Positions 9,160-17,555 of a stretch of DNA of 64,000 nucleotides are shown piece after piece. This DNA comes from Pseudomonas frederiksbergensis (lineage in GTDB: Bacteria; Pseudomonadota; Gammaproteobacteria; Pseudomonadales; Pseudomonadaceae): contig NZ_MOBM01000006.1 of NCBI RefSeq assembly GCF_003732275.1, forward strand, positions 186,001-250,000. The letters run 5' to 3'. A program made the translations under genes and the position numbers. Numbering within the stretch: position 1 is the first letter of the stretch; every line of letters starts with the position of its first letter. The notes beneath the pieces are model-generated. The model worked only from the letters and a program-made list of their open reading frames with translations. It did not search any database and was not told where the DNA came from.

Positions 9160-11833
9160 TCGAAGTTGCCTCCTTAATCAAAACATTGTTTTCAAGAAGA
9201 GTCATGCAGGTTTTTGGGCAGTCATCAGGGCTTTTGTTGTCTTTGGCCGCACATAATCCAACTTGATTGTTCCAGTCGTCCATGGCCCTCTCGTCTTTGC
9301 TTTGTCCAAAGTTCGATACTTCATGTGCCCACCCGGCAAATCTGCTTGTTGACTCCCCCCAGTTTGATGATGCAATCATGCACGATGCGACACAGTGTCT
9401 GAAAGCGTCCCGAGGTCCGTTATGTCTTCCTGATAGCCCGCTTTTTTCGGCTATGTCCTCGGCTTTGGATGACCATTCAAACACAGATTCCAACCCAAAT
9501 GGATCAACGTATTTCAACGGATTGCCGTTCACATACCCATATGTATTCATTCCGCCCTTTAGCCCAATGGGGTCGCTCTCCAAATAGCGTCCTGTTTCCG
9601 GGTCATAATTTCTGAAGTAATTGTAGTGCAACCCAGTTTCAGCATCGTAGTACTGACCGGGGAAACGGAGATTTAGAGTCAAAGAACCACTGGCTTTCTC
9701 CAAACCAAAAGTGTCAGATTTCCATTCCCATACAATTTCCTGATCGGCGTTCGTTACGATGCGGGGTGTGTTGAGATGGTCGCTATGAATGTAGAACGGC
9801 GTGCTATTAGTCAGTGCACCTGCCGTATCATAGTTAATACTCACACCGCCCAACGGCAAACCATCAAGCCAGACATAGTATTGGCTCGTGAGCTTCTTGC
9901 CTTCGCTATTGAACATCGTTTCGCCCAACAGTTGACCATCAGGTCCGTAGAGAAATGTAGTAACGCCTTGTGGAGTGATTTTCTGGGTGCGCTGACCCAG
10001 AGCGTTGTAGCGAAACTGACCCCGGATCATCCCGTCAATCTTCACGCTGCTCAGGCGATTTTGCTCGTCGTATGAGAATTGGCGATTGGCGCGGTCTTTG
10101 ATCAGGTTACCGGCCGCATCGGTGGTCACCAATTGGTCGCCTATTTTGATCAATCGATTGTTACTGGCGCCATACTGGTAGGTCGTGACTGTACTGTCTT
10201 GCACCTTGCCTTCGACCTGAGGAATAAGTGTTTTGTTAGTGCGGTTACCCACCGCGTCATAAGTAAAGGTTTGCTGTCGCTTGGCATTTTCTTCTTCTGT
10301 CAGGCGATCGAGCGCGTCATAGCTGTAGTTCAGATCACCGAGTGAACTGCTTTGTAATTTGGTGATGTTTCCGGTGGCATCGTAGGCATAAGTGCTGTTC
10401 CTGCCGGCGACTGTTTGTGCCGTTAGCCGATAGTCCAGATCGTAGGTACGTTGAAGCGTAGTCCCATTGTTCCAGGCCAGGCTTTTGAGTGGACCGAAAG
10501 GTAGATAGGCAATGTCGCGGACGAAGGTAGTCGGTTCATCTGCGCCACGCTGGATTTCCACTTGACTGACCTGCCCACCGGAGTTGCGTAGGTAGTGAAT
10601 GCTGAGCCCGGTCGGGTAGTCGATCCGACTGAGTCGATTTGCTCCATCATATCCAAAACCCAGTTTTTCCAGCGGGGTTGCTCCATTCGTTCTCGGTGTA
10701 TGCAGTTGGGCTGTGCGGTTGCCTTGCGCGTCGTAGGTGTAACTCAGGACGCCATTTATGTCTTCCACTGCTGTCAGTCGGCCGATACCTTTGTTGCCGC
10801 TGGTAATCGAGTCGTAGTGGAAACGAACATCAAGCTTTGGGTTCGCCGGATAGCGACGACTAAGCAATCGATTCAGAGCATCGTATACATAGGATGTGAC
10901 GACCCCTCGAGCATCCGTTTTTTCTGTGATGTTGCCTGCTGCGTCATATTTGCATTTGCTGGTGCCGCTATCGGGACTGTCTAGCTGAGTCAGGTTACCC
11001 AAGCCATCGAAGTGATAATGGGTGCTCACCCCGCGTGCGTCGCGGACGTGGGTGAGGTTGTCCTGAGCGTCGTACTCAAACTGAGAAGTGCCGTTTAATG
11101 GGTCGGTGCTCTTTATCAAACGATTGAGCGGGTCGTAGGCGCTGCCATAGCTAGCATCGCGAGGGGTGACGGTAGTAATGGGATTGTCATTAAGGTCGTA
11201 TTGCAGATGATTCGTTTGGCCACTAGCGCCTATCGAATCAAGCAACCGCCCCAGTTCGTCATACACCCATCGATGCTGTTTCGTTAGCTTTCCTGCATTG
11301 TCCTTCAAGCGTACTACTGTTTGGTTACCCATTGGGTCGAGTTCAAATTCAGCTTGCTCCATTAGGTTATTCGTAATTCGGATTAATCGTCTTGCGTCGT
11401 CCCAAGTGTAAGCAAGCCAGCTACCATCGCCTTGGGTCAGTCTGGTTATGTCCCCGGTAGCATTGTAATCGAATTGTGCTGTGCTGTTTCCTACTCTGAC
11501 AGATGATAACCATCCTTGAGGCATATAACTCAGTGAAGTTACGACCCCATTGGGATCAACTATTGTCTGCGGACTCCCTATGTAATCGTAGTTTGACATC
11601 TCAGTGGTATGCCCAAGTGCGTTAGTAACGCGCATCAGGTTGCTATTTGAGTCATATTCGTAGCGGGTGATATCGCTCACATCGGTTCTTGGTCCATCCG
11701 AAGATTCGAGCAAGCCAGTGGCATTGTAAGTGAATGACCTTCCGCGCTCTGGGGCTTGCCAGAGTGGGACGGTAATGAGAGTGCCGCCGATTGCAAGCGC
11801 CAGAAGGCCTGCTCTTAATAACAGTGTATTCAT
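9143..11833 (-). CDS. RHS repeat core protein with C-terminal toxin tip
   Basis: About 896 residues. Many YD repeats (GxxxxYxYDxxGNxT type) run from about 35 to 700, then the RHS core signature YDAETGLHYNYFRNYDPETG, ESDPIGLKGG and YVDPFGLE (about 720-780). The last 115 residues are the variable toxin tip, with GPRDAFRHCVASCMIA, GWAHE and MDDWNNQVG; this looks like the DUF6973-type RDAFRH..HE..NNxxG pattern, activity unknown to me. The ATG at 11831-11833 has a strong ribosome site (AGAAGGA, seven bases away) and encodes a hydrophobic export-like start, MNTLLLRAGLLALAIGG. A TTG seven codons upstream overlaps the stop of the preceding RHS frame. Whether it works as a separate subunit or is a break in one gene is open. 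Confidence 0.82.
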   Translation of the reverse strand: MNTLLLRAGLLALAIGGTLITVPLWQAPERGRSFTYNATGLLESSDGPRTDVSDITRYEYDSNSNLMRVTNALGHTTEMSNYDYIGSPQTIVDPNGVVTSLSYMPQGWLSSVRVGNSTAQFDYNATGDITRLTQGDGSWLAYTWDDARRLIRITNNLMEQAEFELDPMGNQTVVRLKDNAGKLTKQHRWVYDELGRLLDSIGASGQTNHLQYDLNDNPITTVTPRDASYGSAYDPLNRLIKSTDPLNGTSQFEYDAQDNLTHVRDARGVSTHYHFDGLGNLTQLDSPDSGTSKCKYDAAGNITEKTDARGVVTSYVYDALNRLLSRRYPANPKLDVRFHYDSITSGNKGIGRLTAVEDINGVLSYTYDAQGNRTAQLHTPRTNGATPLEKLGFGYDGANRLSRIDYPTGLSIHYLRNSGGQVSQVEIQRGADEPTTFVRDIAYLPFGPLKSLAWNNGTTLQRTYDLDYRLTAQTVAGRNSTYAYDATGNITKLQSSSLGDLNYSYDALDRLTEEENAKRQQTFTYDAVGNRTNKTLIPQVEGKVQDSTVTTYQYGASNNRLIKIGDQLVTTDAAGNLIKDRANRQFSYDEQNRLSSVKIDGMIRGQFRYNALGQRTQKITPQGVTTFLYGPDGQLLGETMFNSEGKKLTSQYYVWLDGLPLGGVSINYDTAGALTNSTPFYIHSDHLNTPRIVTNADQEIVWEWKSDTFGLEKASGSLTLNLRFPGQYYDAETGLHYNYFRNYDPETGRYLESDPIGLKGGMNTYGYVNGNPLKYVDPFGLESVFEWSSKAEDIAEKSGLSGRHNGPRDAFRHCVASCMIASSNWGESTSRFAGWAHEVSNFGQSKDERAMDDWNNQVGLCAAKDNKSPDDCPKTCMTLLENNVLIKEATSNGAYY

Positions 11834-11850
11834 GTTCAGATCCTTCTGAA

Positions 11851-13158
11851 TCAATGCGTTTCAATTGTTTGGCTGAGTTTTCGTCCTTCAGCGTCATAGG
11901 TATATAGAATTGATCGGTTTGGTTGTTGAATACGCAAGGGAAGGGGCAGCGTAGCGTGCCACTCCGTGGTAATAGTCCTTGATTCAGGCGTTCCACTTGC
12001 GTCGATGCGCGAAGTGACCAAGCCGCGGTCGTTATGGGTGAATAGCGTAGTGATGCCCTTACCGTCAGTTTGCGATGTCAGAAGTCCGCGTTCGTCGTAG
12101 GTAAATGTCGAATTACTTTGTGGACAGTTAGCGGTTGGTTCTCCGATGATCGAGGTTATGCGTTTGGCACCTTGAAAGTAACCAAATTTATAAGTTGTAT
12201 TTTTTCCCAGGGCGTTTGATACAGTGGTTGAATCGTCAGGATTATATTGGACGGTAACTTTCTCAGTACCCAGCGCGTGTTCGCTGGAGATTGCCCGACC
12301 GTATTGGTCGTAAGTCCATGCCGCATATTTAATTCCACGTTGATCTTCAATCGCTGTTAAAAGCCTGCTGTCTCGTTGGTCTTCATAAAAATATCGTCTT
12401 GTTTCCTGAAGCTCAGGGTGGTTTTTTATGACCGAAATGAGCTGTTTATATTTGTTATATTGGTAGCGTATTTGGATCTGTCCCACCTTTAAACTAAGGG
12501 GTTGCTTTCTTGAGTCTTCGGTAAATTGAAGTGAATTGCCGAAACTATCGGTTACTGTAGCGGCTGTGCCCGAGTAGCTGATAGTCGTGGACAAACTGTG
12601 CCTTCGCGTACTTACAAGTTTTCCACTATTATCGAATACTAACGTCATGCCGTTAGTCGATTGGTATATCCAGCGGTTGTCATGCTGATTGAGCGTACTT
12701 GCTTCAGTTGCTTCGCCAACGTATAAATGCCCGATTTTTTTGAATACGTATTGGTTTCCATTGCTGTGTATAACTGTGACTGAATTGTTTTCAATGTTCA
12801 GCCTGTCTGAGTAATTATGAACCCATAATCCATCAGCACTTCTGTAGTATCTTGTGAATTCGATAGCATTTTCGCGATTTTTGTTAGATGAAAATGAGTA
12901 ATCTGTTTCTGACTGCAACTTGTAGCCTGTCGAAAAATCGATAGGGTTACCAGCGATACTCGATGGACAGGCGTAGCTAGCTTCTAGATACTCACACTGA
13001 CCTGAAATGCTGTTAAATTTCTTTCCTTTTGTGCAATGTTCTCCATAGAGCATTATAGCTAGAACTCCATAGGAGTCGTCGACCGGGTCATCGCCAAATA
13101 TCATGTGACAATCCCAAGCAAGTTTATCCTCTCTTTCTATGGGGGGGTGTAGTTCCAT
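11851..13158 (-). CDS. RHS N-terminal half (DUF6531-like plus YD repeats), body frame
   Basis: 435 residues. It contains the cysteine-containing stretch ECTKG-like GEHCTKGKKFNSISGQCEY, then NPIDFSTGYKLQSETDY, the DUF6531-type entry to an RHS shell, followed by ENAIEFTRYYRS and YD repeats up to YTYDAEGRKLSQT. It ends at a TGA (11851-11853) where homologous full-length proteins would continue. The ATG at 13156-13158 has no convincing ribosome site. The frame is better read as the continuation of the upstream signal-peptide fragment, from which it is split by a run of seven C. AT-rich compared with flanking genes. As it stands this gene is either inactive, expressed by frameshifting, or affected by a base-count error in the run. 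Confidence 0.72.
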   Translation of the reverse strand: MELHPPIEREDKLAWDCHMIFGDDPVDDSYGVLAIMLYGEHCTKGKKFNSISGQCEYLEASYACPSSIAGNPIDFSTGYKLQSETDYSFSSNKNRENAIEFTRYYRSADGLWVHNYSDRLNIENNSVTVIHSNGNQYVFKKIGHLYVGEATEASTLNQHDNRWIYQSTNGMTLVFDNSGKLVSTRRHSLSTTISYSGTAATVTDSFGNSLQFTEDSRKQPLSLKVGQIQIRYQYNKYKQLISVIKNHPELQETRRYFYEDQRDSRLLTAIEDQRGIKYAAWTYDQYGRAISSEHALGTEKVTVQYNPDDSTTVSNALGKNTTYKFGYFQGAKRITSIIGEPTANCPQSNSTFTYDERGLLTSQTDGKGITTLFTHNDRGLVTSRIDASGTPESRTITTEWHATLPLPLRIQQPNRSILYTYDAEGRKLSQTIETH

Positions 13159-13328
13159 GTGTCTTCACTTTCCTTGTGTAGCCATCGACAACCTGATTCT
13201 GGCGATGAAAATTTTTCAGGAATCCCCGATTCGAGCTGAAATTGCCAATAATAGTCTTCTCCTAACGAATTTTGAGTTGTTAAGAGGGCGCACAATAAGA
13301 TTGGTGTGCATTTCTTTCTGATTTTCAT
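13137..13328 (-). CDS. RHS signal-peptide fragment, frame broken at a C7 run
   Basis: 63 residues: a signal peptide (MKIRKKCTPILLCALLTTQ, NSLGE) and then YYWQFQLESGIPEKFSSPES and GCRWLHK, which resembles the extreme N-terminus of secreted Pseudomonas RHS proteins. A good ribosome site (GGAAGG, five bases before ATG 13326-13328) shows that this is the true start of the RHS gene. The frame stops at TAG (13137-13139) directly after a run of seven C on the coding strand (13141-13147). One extra C, or a -1 ribosomal slip on the run, joins it to the 435-residue RHS frame as TPP-IERED. Confidence 0.7.
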   Translation of the reverse strand: MKIRKKCTPILLCALLTTQNSLGEDYYWQFQLESGIPEKFSSPESGCRWLHKESEDTWNYTPP

Positions 13329-13728
13329 ATAGACCTTCCGTGGTCAGATATTCTTTAACGGGTGTTCTTGTTTTATATCAGCAAATTACTCATCCGTAGA
13401 CTATGGAAATAAAATGCAAATAATTGTGGGCGGGGTCATTTGCGCTTTATGTAGACGCAACACCAGATAAATTATGTGTCAAAAATTGTTAATGTTGATT
13501 TATCTATATTTCTTCTAAAGCCGCGGGAGCGTCAGGGTAGGATTTTCGCTGCCCTCAGCAAGGATGACGCCGCGCGGATGTTTTCCGCTACATGGGGCAT
13601 TTCCTGCCAAAATTAGGAAGATTAATGCCATCCGGTTACGTTTTGAGCAGGCAAAAAGCCGATTCATGTAGTATAACTACAAGCGTGCTACATCCCCGGC
13701 ACCTGCCAATAACAAAGAGTCCAGCCCT
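13329..13728. other. 400-bp divergent intergenic region between RHS locus and rccR
   Basis: AT-rich in its left part, with no credible open frame or RNA gene. It should hold the RHS promoter on the left and the rccR promoter on the right; the RccR-type palindrome near its right end is listed separately. Confidence 0.6.
13667..13681. promoter_or_regulatory. Candidate RccR operator, perfect palindrome
   Basis: TGTAGTATAACTACA, two perfect 6-base arms (TGTAGT/ACTACA) around ATA, 47 bases upstream of the rccR start. The arms match, as I recall, the TGTAGT...ACTACA sites described for RccR, so autoregulation is likely. Confidence 0.75.
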
Positions 13729-14595
13729 TTGAATCTGCTGCAACACATCGCCCAGTCACGTCACCTGTTACGCAAGTCGGAGCTCAAGGTCGCCGACCAC
13801 GTGCTGCTTGACCCTGCGGCGGTGATGCACAGTTCCATGGCCGACCTGGCCCACAGCGTGGGCATCAGCGAGCCGACCATCGTGCGGTTTTGCCGCGCCA
13901 TTGGCTGCTCCGGGTTTCAGGATTTGAAGCTGAAACTGGCGCAAAGCCTGGCGGCTGGCGCGAGTTTCGGGCAATTCGCGATCCATGAAGACGATTCGGT
14001 CGCCGATTACAGCCTGAAAATCTTCGACACTACCCTGCATACGCTGATGGAGGTTCGCGAGAAACTCGATCCGGTGGAGTTGCAGAGGGCGGTGTCGCTG
14101 ATGTCTCAGGCCCAGCGCGTCGAGTTCTATGGCTTCGGTGCCTCGGGCGCAGTGGCGGCGGATGCCCAGCACAAGTTCTTCCGTTTGCTGCTGACTGCAG
14201 CGGCGTATTCCGACCCGCATATGCAGGCGATGTCGGCGGTCACCCTGAAGCCGAGCGACGTGGCGATCTGCATTTCCCAGTCGGGGCGATCCAAGGACCT
14301 GTTGATCACTGCCAATCTGGTGCGCGAAAGCGGCGCTTCGTTGATCACGTTGTGCCCGAGCCAGACACCGTTGGCCGAGCTGTCGACTGTCAACCTGGCG
14401 ATCGATGTGCACGAAGACACCGAAATCTATACGCCGCTGACGTCGCGCATTGCGCACCTGGTGGTGATCGATGTGCTGGCGATGGGCGTAGCCATGGCCC
14501 GCGGTCCGAGCCTGGTCAATCACCTCAAGAGCGTCAAACGCAGCCTTCGCAGCTTGCGGCTGTCGCCAAAATCGGTGAAAGCGCTGGACGATTGA
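13729..14595 (+). CDS. rccR: RpiR/HexR-type regulator RccR
   Basis: 288 residues. N-terminal RpiR helix-turn-helix (about 1-75, with SVGISEPTIVRFCRAIGC) and a C-terminal SIS sugar-phosphate domain (about 120-250, with FYGFGASGAVA and ISQSGRSKDLL). It matches from memory the P. aeruginosa PA5438 protein, studied as RccR, a KDPG-responsive regulator of pyruvate metabolism, the glyoxylate shunt and gluconeogenesis. The location next to pycR and the pyruvate carboxylase genes agrees. It is distinct from the HexR that sits beside zwf. The start is a TTG at 13729-13731 with only a weak AAAGAG upstream; the residues after it match the family N-terminus, so I kept it. Confidence 0.85.
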   Translation: MNLLQHIAQSRHLLRKSELKVADHVLLDPAAVMHSSMADLAHSVGISEPTIVRFCRAIGCSGFQDLKLKLAQSLAAGASFGQFAIHEDDSVADYSLKIFDTTLHTLMEVREKLDPVELQRAVSLMSQAQRVEFYGFGASGAVAADAQHKFFRLLLTAAAYSDPHMQAMSAVTLKPSDVAICISQSGRSKDLLITANLVRESGASLITLCPSQTPLAELSTVNLAIDVHEDTEIYTPLTSRIAHLVVIDVLAMGVAMARGPSLVNHLKSVKRSLRSLRLSPKSVKALDD

Positions 14596-14621
14596 TTCTT
14601 CTGTAAGGTCGTTCCGACCTT

Positions 14622-14712
14622 AATCGCGAGCAGGCTCGCTCCCACATTGATCATCGGTGTTGCACAAATTGTGTATGCACCATGGAACCTGTGGGAGCGA
14701 GCCTGCTCGCGA
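14622..14712. repeat. REP pair, family A
   Basis: Inverted cores at 14622-14645 and 14690-14712 with the outward orientation reversed relative to the pair at 3147. Lies between rccR and the small gene downstream. Confidence 0.9.
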
Positions 14713-14821
14713 TGGCGTTCTCGAATACGCCAATTTTCATCTCTCTGTAACCCTCCCGCCGCCAAACCGTCATCCCTCGCACCTATCTTGTAACTCCCGT
14801 ACTCGCCTTGGGAGACTCGAA

Positions 14822-15034
14822 ATGGCTCAGCCCTACGAAGAACGCAACAGCGCCGTCAAAACCCGTCGTCAGCAAGAAGATCAGCGCCGCATGGAATTTC
14901 GCCGCGCCATCGAAGATCGCTGCGAACGCCGCCAGCTACTGGCCGAAATTGGCGATTTTCCTGAAGACCTCGAACTCAACTATTGGCAGGCAGCACCGGT
15001 AGCTTCCCGTCGAAACGCTCAACCAACGCGCTGA
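14822..15034 (+). CDS. Small basic protein, PA3496-like
   Basis: 70 residues, highly charged: MAQPYEERNSAVKTRRQQED, then a run rich in Arg and Glu, ending NYWQAAPVASRR. The start ATG has GGGAGA seven bases upstream. The motif KTRRQQEDQRRME recalls the Pseudomonas family named after PA3496 (annotated as a putative envelope integrity protein); the function is unproven. Its last 59 bases overlap the 3' end of the convergent pycR gene. The tail past NYWQ looks unlike the family end, so the reading through the overlap may be a late-evolved extension. Confidence 0.6.
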   Translation: MAQPYEERNSAVKTRRQQEDQRRMEFRRAIEDRCERRQLLAEIGDFPEDLELNYWQAAPVASRRNAQPTR

Positions 15035-15938
15035 TCTGCGCCCGTTCGCTGCGGATAAACGCAAGGAATGCGTGGGCCACTGGCGACAGCCGTTTGGCCT
15101 TGGCCTGCACCAGGCACCAGCTACGGAACAGCGGCAGCTCTTCGACCGGCAGCTCAATCAGGGCGCCGGTTGCCAACTCAAGGTTCAGGGCGTGGCGCGT
15201 CAACAGCGCCAGGCCCAGACCCGCCAATACGCATTCACGCTGAGCTTCGGCTGAGGCGACCTCTTGGGTCTGGGTGAAATGCACGCGCTTCTCTTTGAAA
15301 TACTCGTCGCACGCCAATCGCGTACCGGAACCGGGTTCGCGCAATAGCAGCGTGTAGGGTTCCAGATCCTGCAAGCGCAACGGTCCCATATGGCACAGCG
15401 GATGATCCGGCGGTGCTACAGCGACGATCGGATTGTTGAGGAACGGCAGGAATTCCAGCCCCATGTCTTGTGGGACCATCGACATGATCACCAAGTCATC
15501 ACGGTTATCCGACAGGCGCCGGATGACCTGGCCTCGGTTGACTACCGTCAGGTGCAGGTTCACTTCGGGATGCTGGCGTTTGAAGGCGGCAAACAAGTGC
15601 GGTACGAAATACTTGGCGCTGGATTCCACCGCCAGTTTCAGCTGGCCCTGCAATGAGCCTTGCATGTCCGACAGCTGCATATCGAGGTTTTCCAGGCGCC
15701 CGAAAATGTCCCGGCTGGCGCGCTGCAGGGCTTCGGCCGCCTCGGTCATGTAGAGTTTTTTGCCGACATAATCGAATAACGGTTGGCCGATCAGCTCTTC
15801 GAGTTGACGAATCTGTAGGCTCACGGCAGGTTGTGTGAGAGACATTTCGTCGGCAGCGCGGCTGTAGGACCTTAAGTCGCACACCTCATTGAAGATCTGC
15901 AATTGACGCAATGTCATACGCATCAATGACTTACGCAT
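14976..15938 (-). CDS. pycR: LysR-type regulator PycR
   Basis: 320 residues. Winged HTH at the N-terminus (about 8-68: LRQLQIFNEVCDLRSYSRAA, LTQPAVSLQIRQLEEL) and a LysR substrate-binding domain (about 95-300). It is divergent from pycA with a 190-base gap, the classic arrangement for a LysR regulator and its target; the P. aeruginosa orthologue is PycR (PA5437), linked to pyruvate carboxylase expression and persistence in lung infection models. Two in-frame ATGs (residues 1 and 6, 8) give alternative starts. It overlaps the small convergent gene by 59 bases at its 3' end. Confidence 0.88.
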   Translation of the reverse strand: MRKSLMRMTLRQLQIFNEVCDLRSYSRAADEMSLTQPAVSLQIRQLEELIGQPLFDYVGKKLYMTEAAEALQRASRDIFGRLENLDMQLSDMQGSLQGQLKLAVESSAKYFVPHLFAAFKRQHPEVNLHLTVVNRGQVIRRLSDNRDDLVIMSMVPQDMGLEFLPFLNNPIVAVAPPDHPLCHMGPLRLQDLEPYTLLLREPGSGTRLACDEYFKEKRVHFTQTQEVASAEAQRECVLAGLGLALLTRHALNLELATGALIELPVEELPLFRSWCLVQAKAKRLSPVAHAFLAFIRSERAQISALVERFDGKLPVLPANS

Positions 15939-16128
15939 TTTCTAGAGACCCTGAGCGGAGGCTGATGCCTCAACTATAAGTCTTTGCTTATGTGTAACCC
16001 AATTATTATTCATTTTTGTTAATCCCTTGCGAAGGCTAGTGTGGAGCTGCGACTGAATTGAAACATTTGGTCACGCGTCGACCTGGTTTGACAGGTCGTG
16101 GGTACCACCGGCTCAAGGGAACCTCCAA

Positions 16129-17544
16129 GTGATAAAAAAGATCCTGATCGCCAACCGTGGTGAGATTGCCGTACGAATCGTGCGTGCCTGCGCCGAAATG
16201 GGCATTCGCTCGGTCGCGATCTATTCCGACGCCGACCGCCATGCCTTGCATGTGAAGCGTGCGGACGAGGCCCATAGCATCGGCGCTGAACCACTGGCCG
16301 GCTATCTGAACCCGCGCAAGCTGGTGAACCTGGCGGTGGAAACCGGTTGCGATGCATTGCACCCCGGCTACGGCTTCCTTTCGGAAAATGCCGAGCTGGC
16401 AGACATTTGCGCCGAACGCGGTATCAAATTCATTGGTCCATCGGCTGAAGTGATTCGCCGTATGGGCGACAAGACCGAAGCGCGCCGCAGCATGATCAAG
16501 GCTGGCGTACCGGTCACCCCGGGCACCGAAGGCAACGTGTCGGGCATCGAAGAAGCCCTGACCGAAGGCGATCGCATCGGTTACCCGGTGATGCTCAAGG
16601 CCACGTCCGGTGGCGGCGGCCGCGGTATTCGTCGTTGCAACAGTCGCGAAGAACTCGAACAAGCCTTTCCACGGGTCATTTCCGAAGCCACCAAGGCTTT
16701 CGGTTCGGCGGAAGTGTTCCTGGAAAAATGCATCGTCAATCCGAAACACATCGAAGCACAGATCCTTGGCGACAGTTTCGGCAATGTGGTGCACCTGTTC
16801 GAGCGTGACTGCTCGATCCAGCGCCGTAACCAGAAACTGATCGAGATCGCTCCGAGCCCGCAACTGACCCCGGAACAGCGCGCCTACATCGGCGACCTGT
16901 CGGTGCGTGCGGCGAAGGCTGTGGGTTACGAGAACGCCGGCACCGTGGAGTTCCTGCTCGCCGAGGGCGAGGTGTACTTCATGGAGATGAACACCCGGGT
17001 GCAGGTGGAACACACCATCACCGAAGAAATTACCGGCATCGATATCGTTCGCGAGCAGATTCGCATCGCGTCCGGCCTGCCGCTTTCGGTGAAACAGGAA
17101 GACATCCAGCACCGCGGTTTCGCGCTGCAGTTCCGGATCAACGCCGAAGACCCGAAAAACAACTTCCTGCCGAGCTTCGGCAAGATCACCCGTTACTACG
17201 CGCCCGGCGGTCCTGGGGTGCGCACCGACACAGCGATCTACACCGGTTACACCATTCCGCCGTTCTACGACTCGATGTGCCTGAAACTGGTGGTCTGGGC
17301 GCTGACCTGGGAAGAGGCGATGGACCGTGGCTTGCGTGCCCTTGACGACATGCGTCTGCAAGGGGTCAAGACCACCGCCGCGTACTACCAGGAAATCCTG
17401 CGTAACCCGGAATTCCGTAGCGGCCAGTTCAATACCAGCTTCGTTGAAAGCCACCCTGAACTGACCAACTACTCGATCAAGCGCAAACCCGAAGAGCTGG
17501 CCCTGGCCATCGCCGCCGCCATCGCCGCCCACGCAGGCCTGTGA
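16129..17544 (+). CDS. pycA: Pyruvate carboxylase subunit A, biotin carboxylase
   Basis: 471 residues. ATP-dependent carboxylation of biotin on the B subunit, the first half-reaction of pyruvate to oxaloacetate. Seen: N-terminal Rossmann-like domain (IKKILIANRGEIAVRIVRAC), ATP-grasp with the glycine-rich loop KATSGGGGRGIRRC (about 159-172), catalytic EMNTRVQVEHTITEEITG (about 285-302), and the biotin carboxylase C-domain. The start is a GTG at 16129 with AAGGGA eight bases ahead. It resembles acetyl-CoA carboxylase AccC, but pairing with the oxaloacetate decarboxylase-like subunit 12 bases downstream identifies it as PycA. Likely controlled by PycR and indirectly by RccR. Confidence 0.92.
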   Translation: MIKKILIANRGEIAVRIVRACAEMGIRSVAIYSDADRHALHVKRADEAHSIGAEPLAGYLNPRKLVNLAVETGCDALHPGYGFLSENAELADICAERGIKFIGPSAEVIRRMGDKTEARRSMIKAGVPVTPGTEGNVSGIEEALTEGDRIGYPVMLKATSGGGGRGIRRCNSREELEQAFPRVISEATKAFGSAEVFLEKCIVNPKHIEAQILGDSFGNVVHLFERDCSIQRRNQKLIEIAPSPQLTPEQRAYIGDLSVRAAKAVGYENAGTVEFLLAEGEVYFMEMNTRVQVEHTITEEITGIDIVREQIRIASGLPLSVKQEDIQHRGFALQFRINAEDPKNNFLPSFGKITRYYAPGGPGVRTDTAIYTGYTIPPFYDSMCLKLVVWALTWEEAMDRGLRALDDMRLQGVKTTAAYYQEILRNPEFRSGQFNTSFVESHPELTNYSIKRKPEELALAIAAAIAAHAGL

Positions 17545-17555
17545 GGAATATGACA

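Noticed and set aside
14622..14712. CRISPR-like repeat-spacer pattern formed by the REP pairs
   Set aside because: The copies are scattered, inverted in pairs and never in a direct array with uniform spacers; no cas gene is present.
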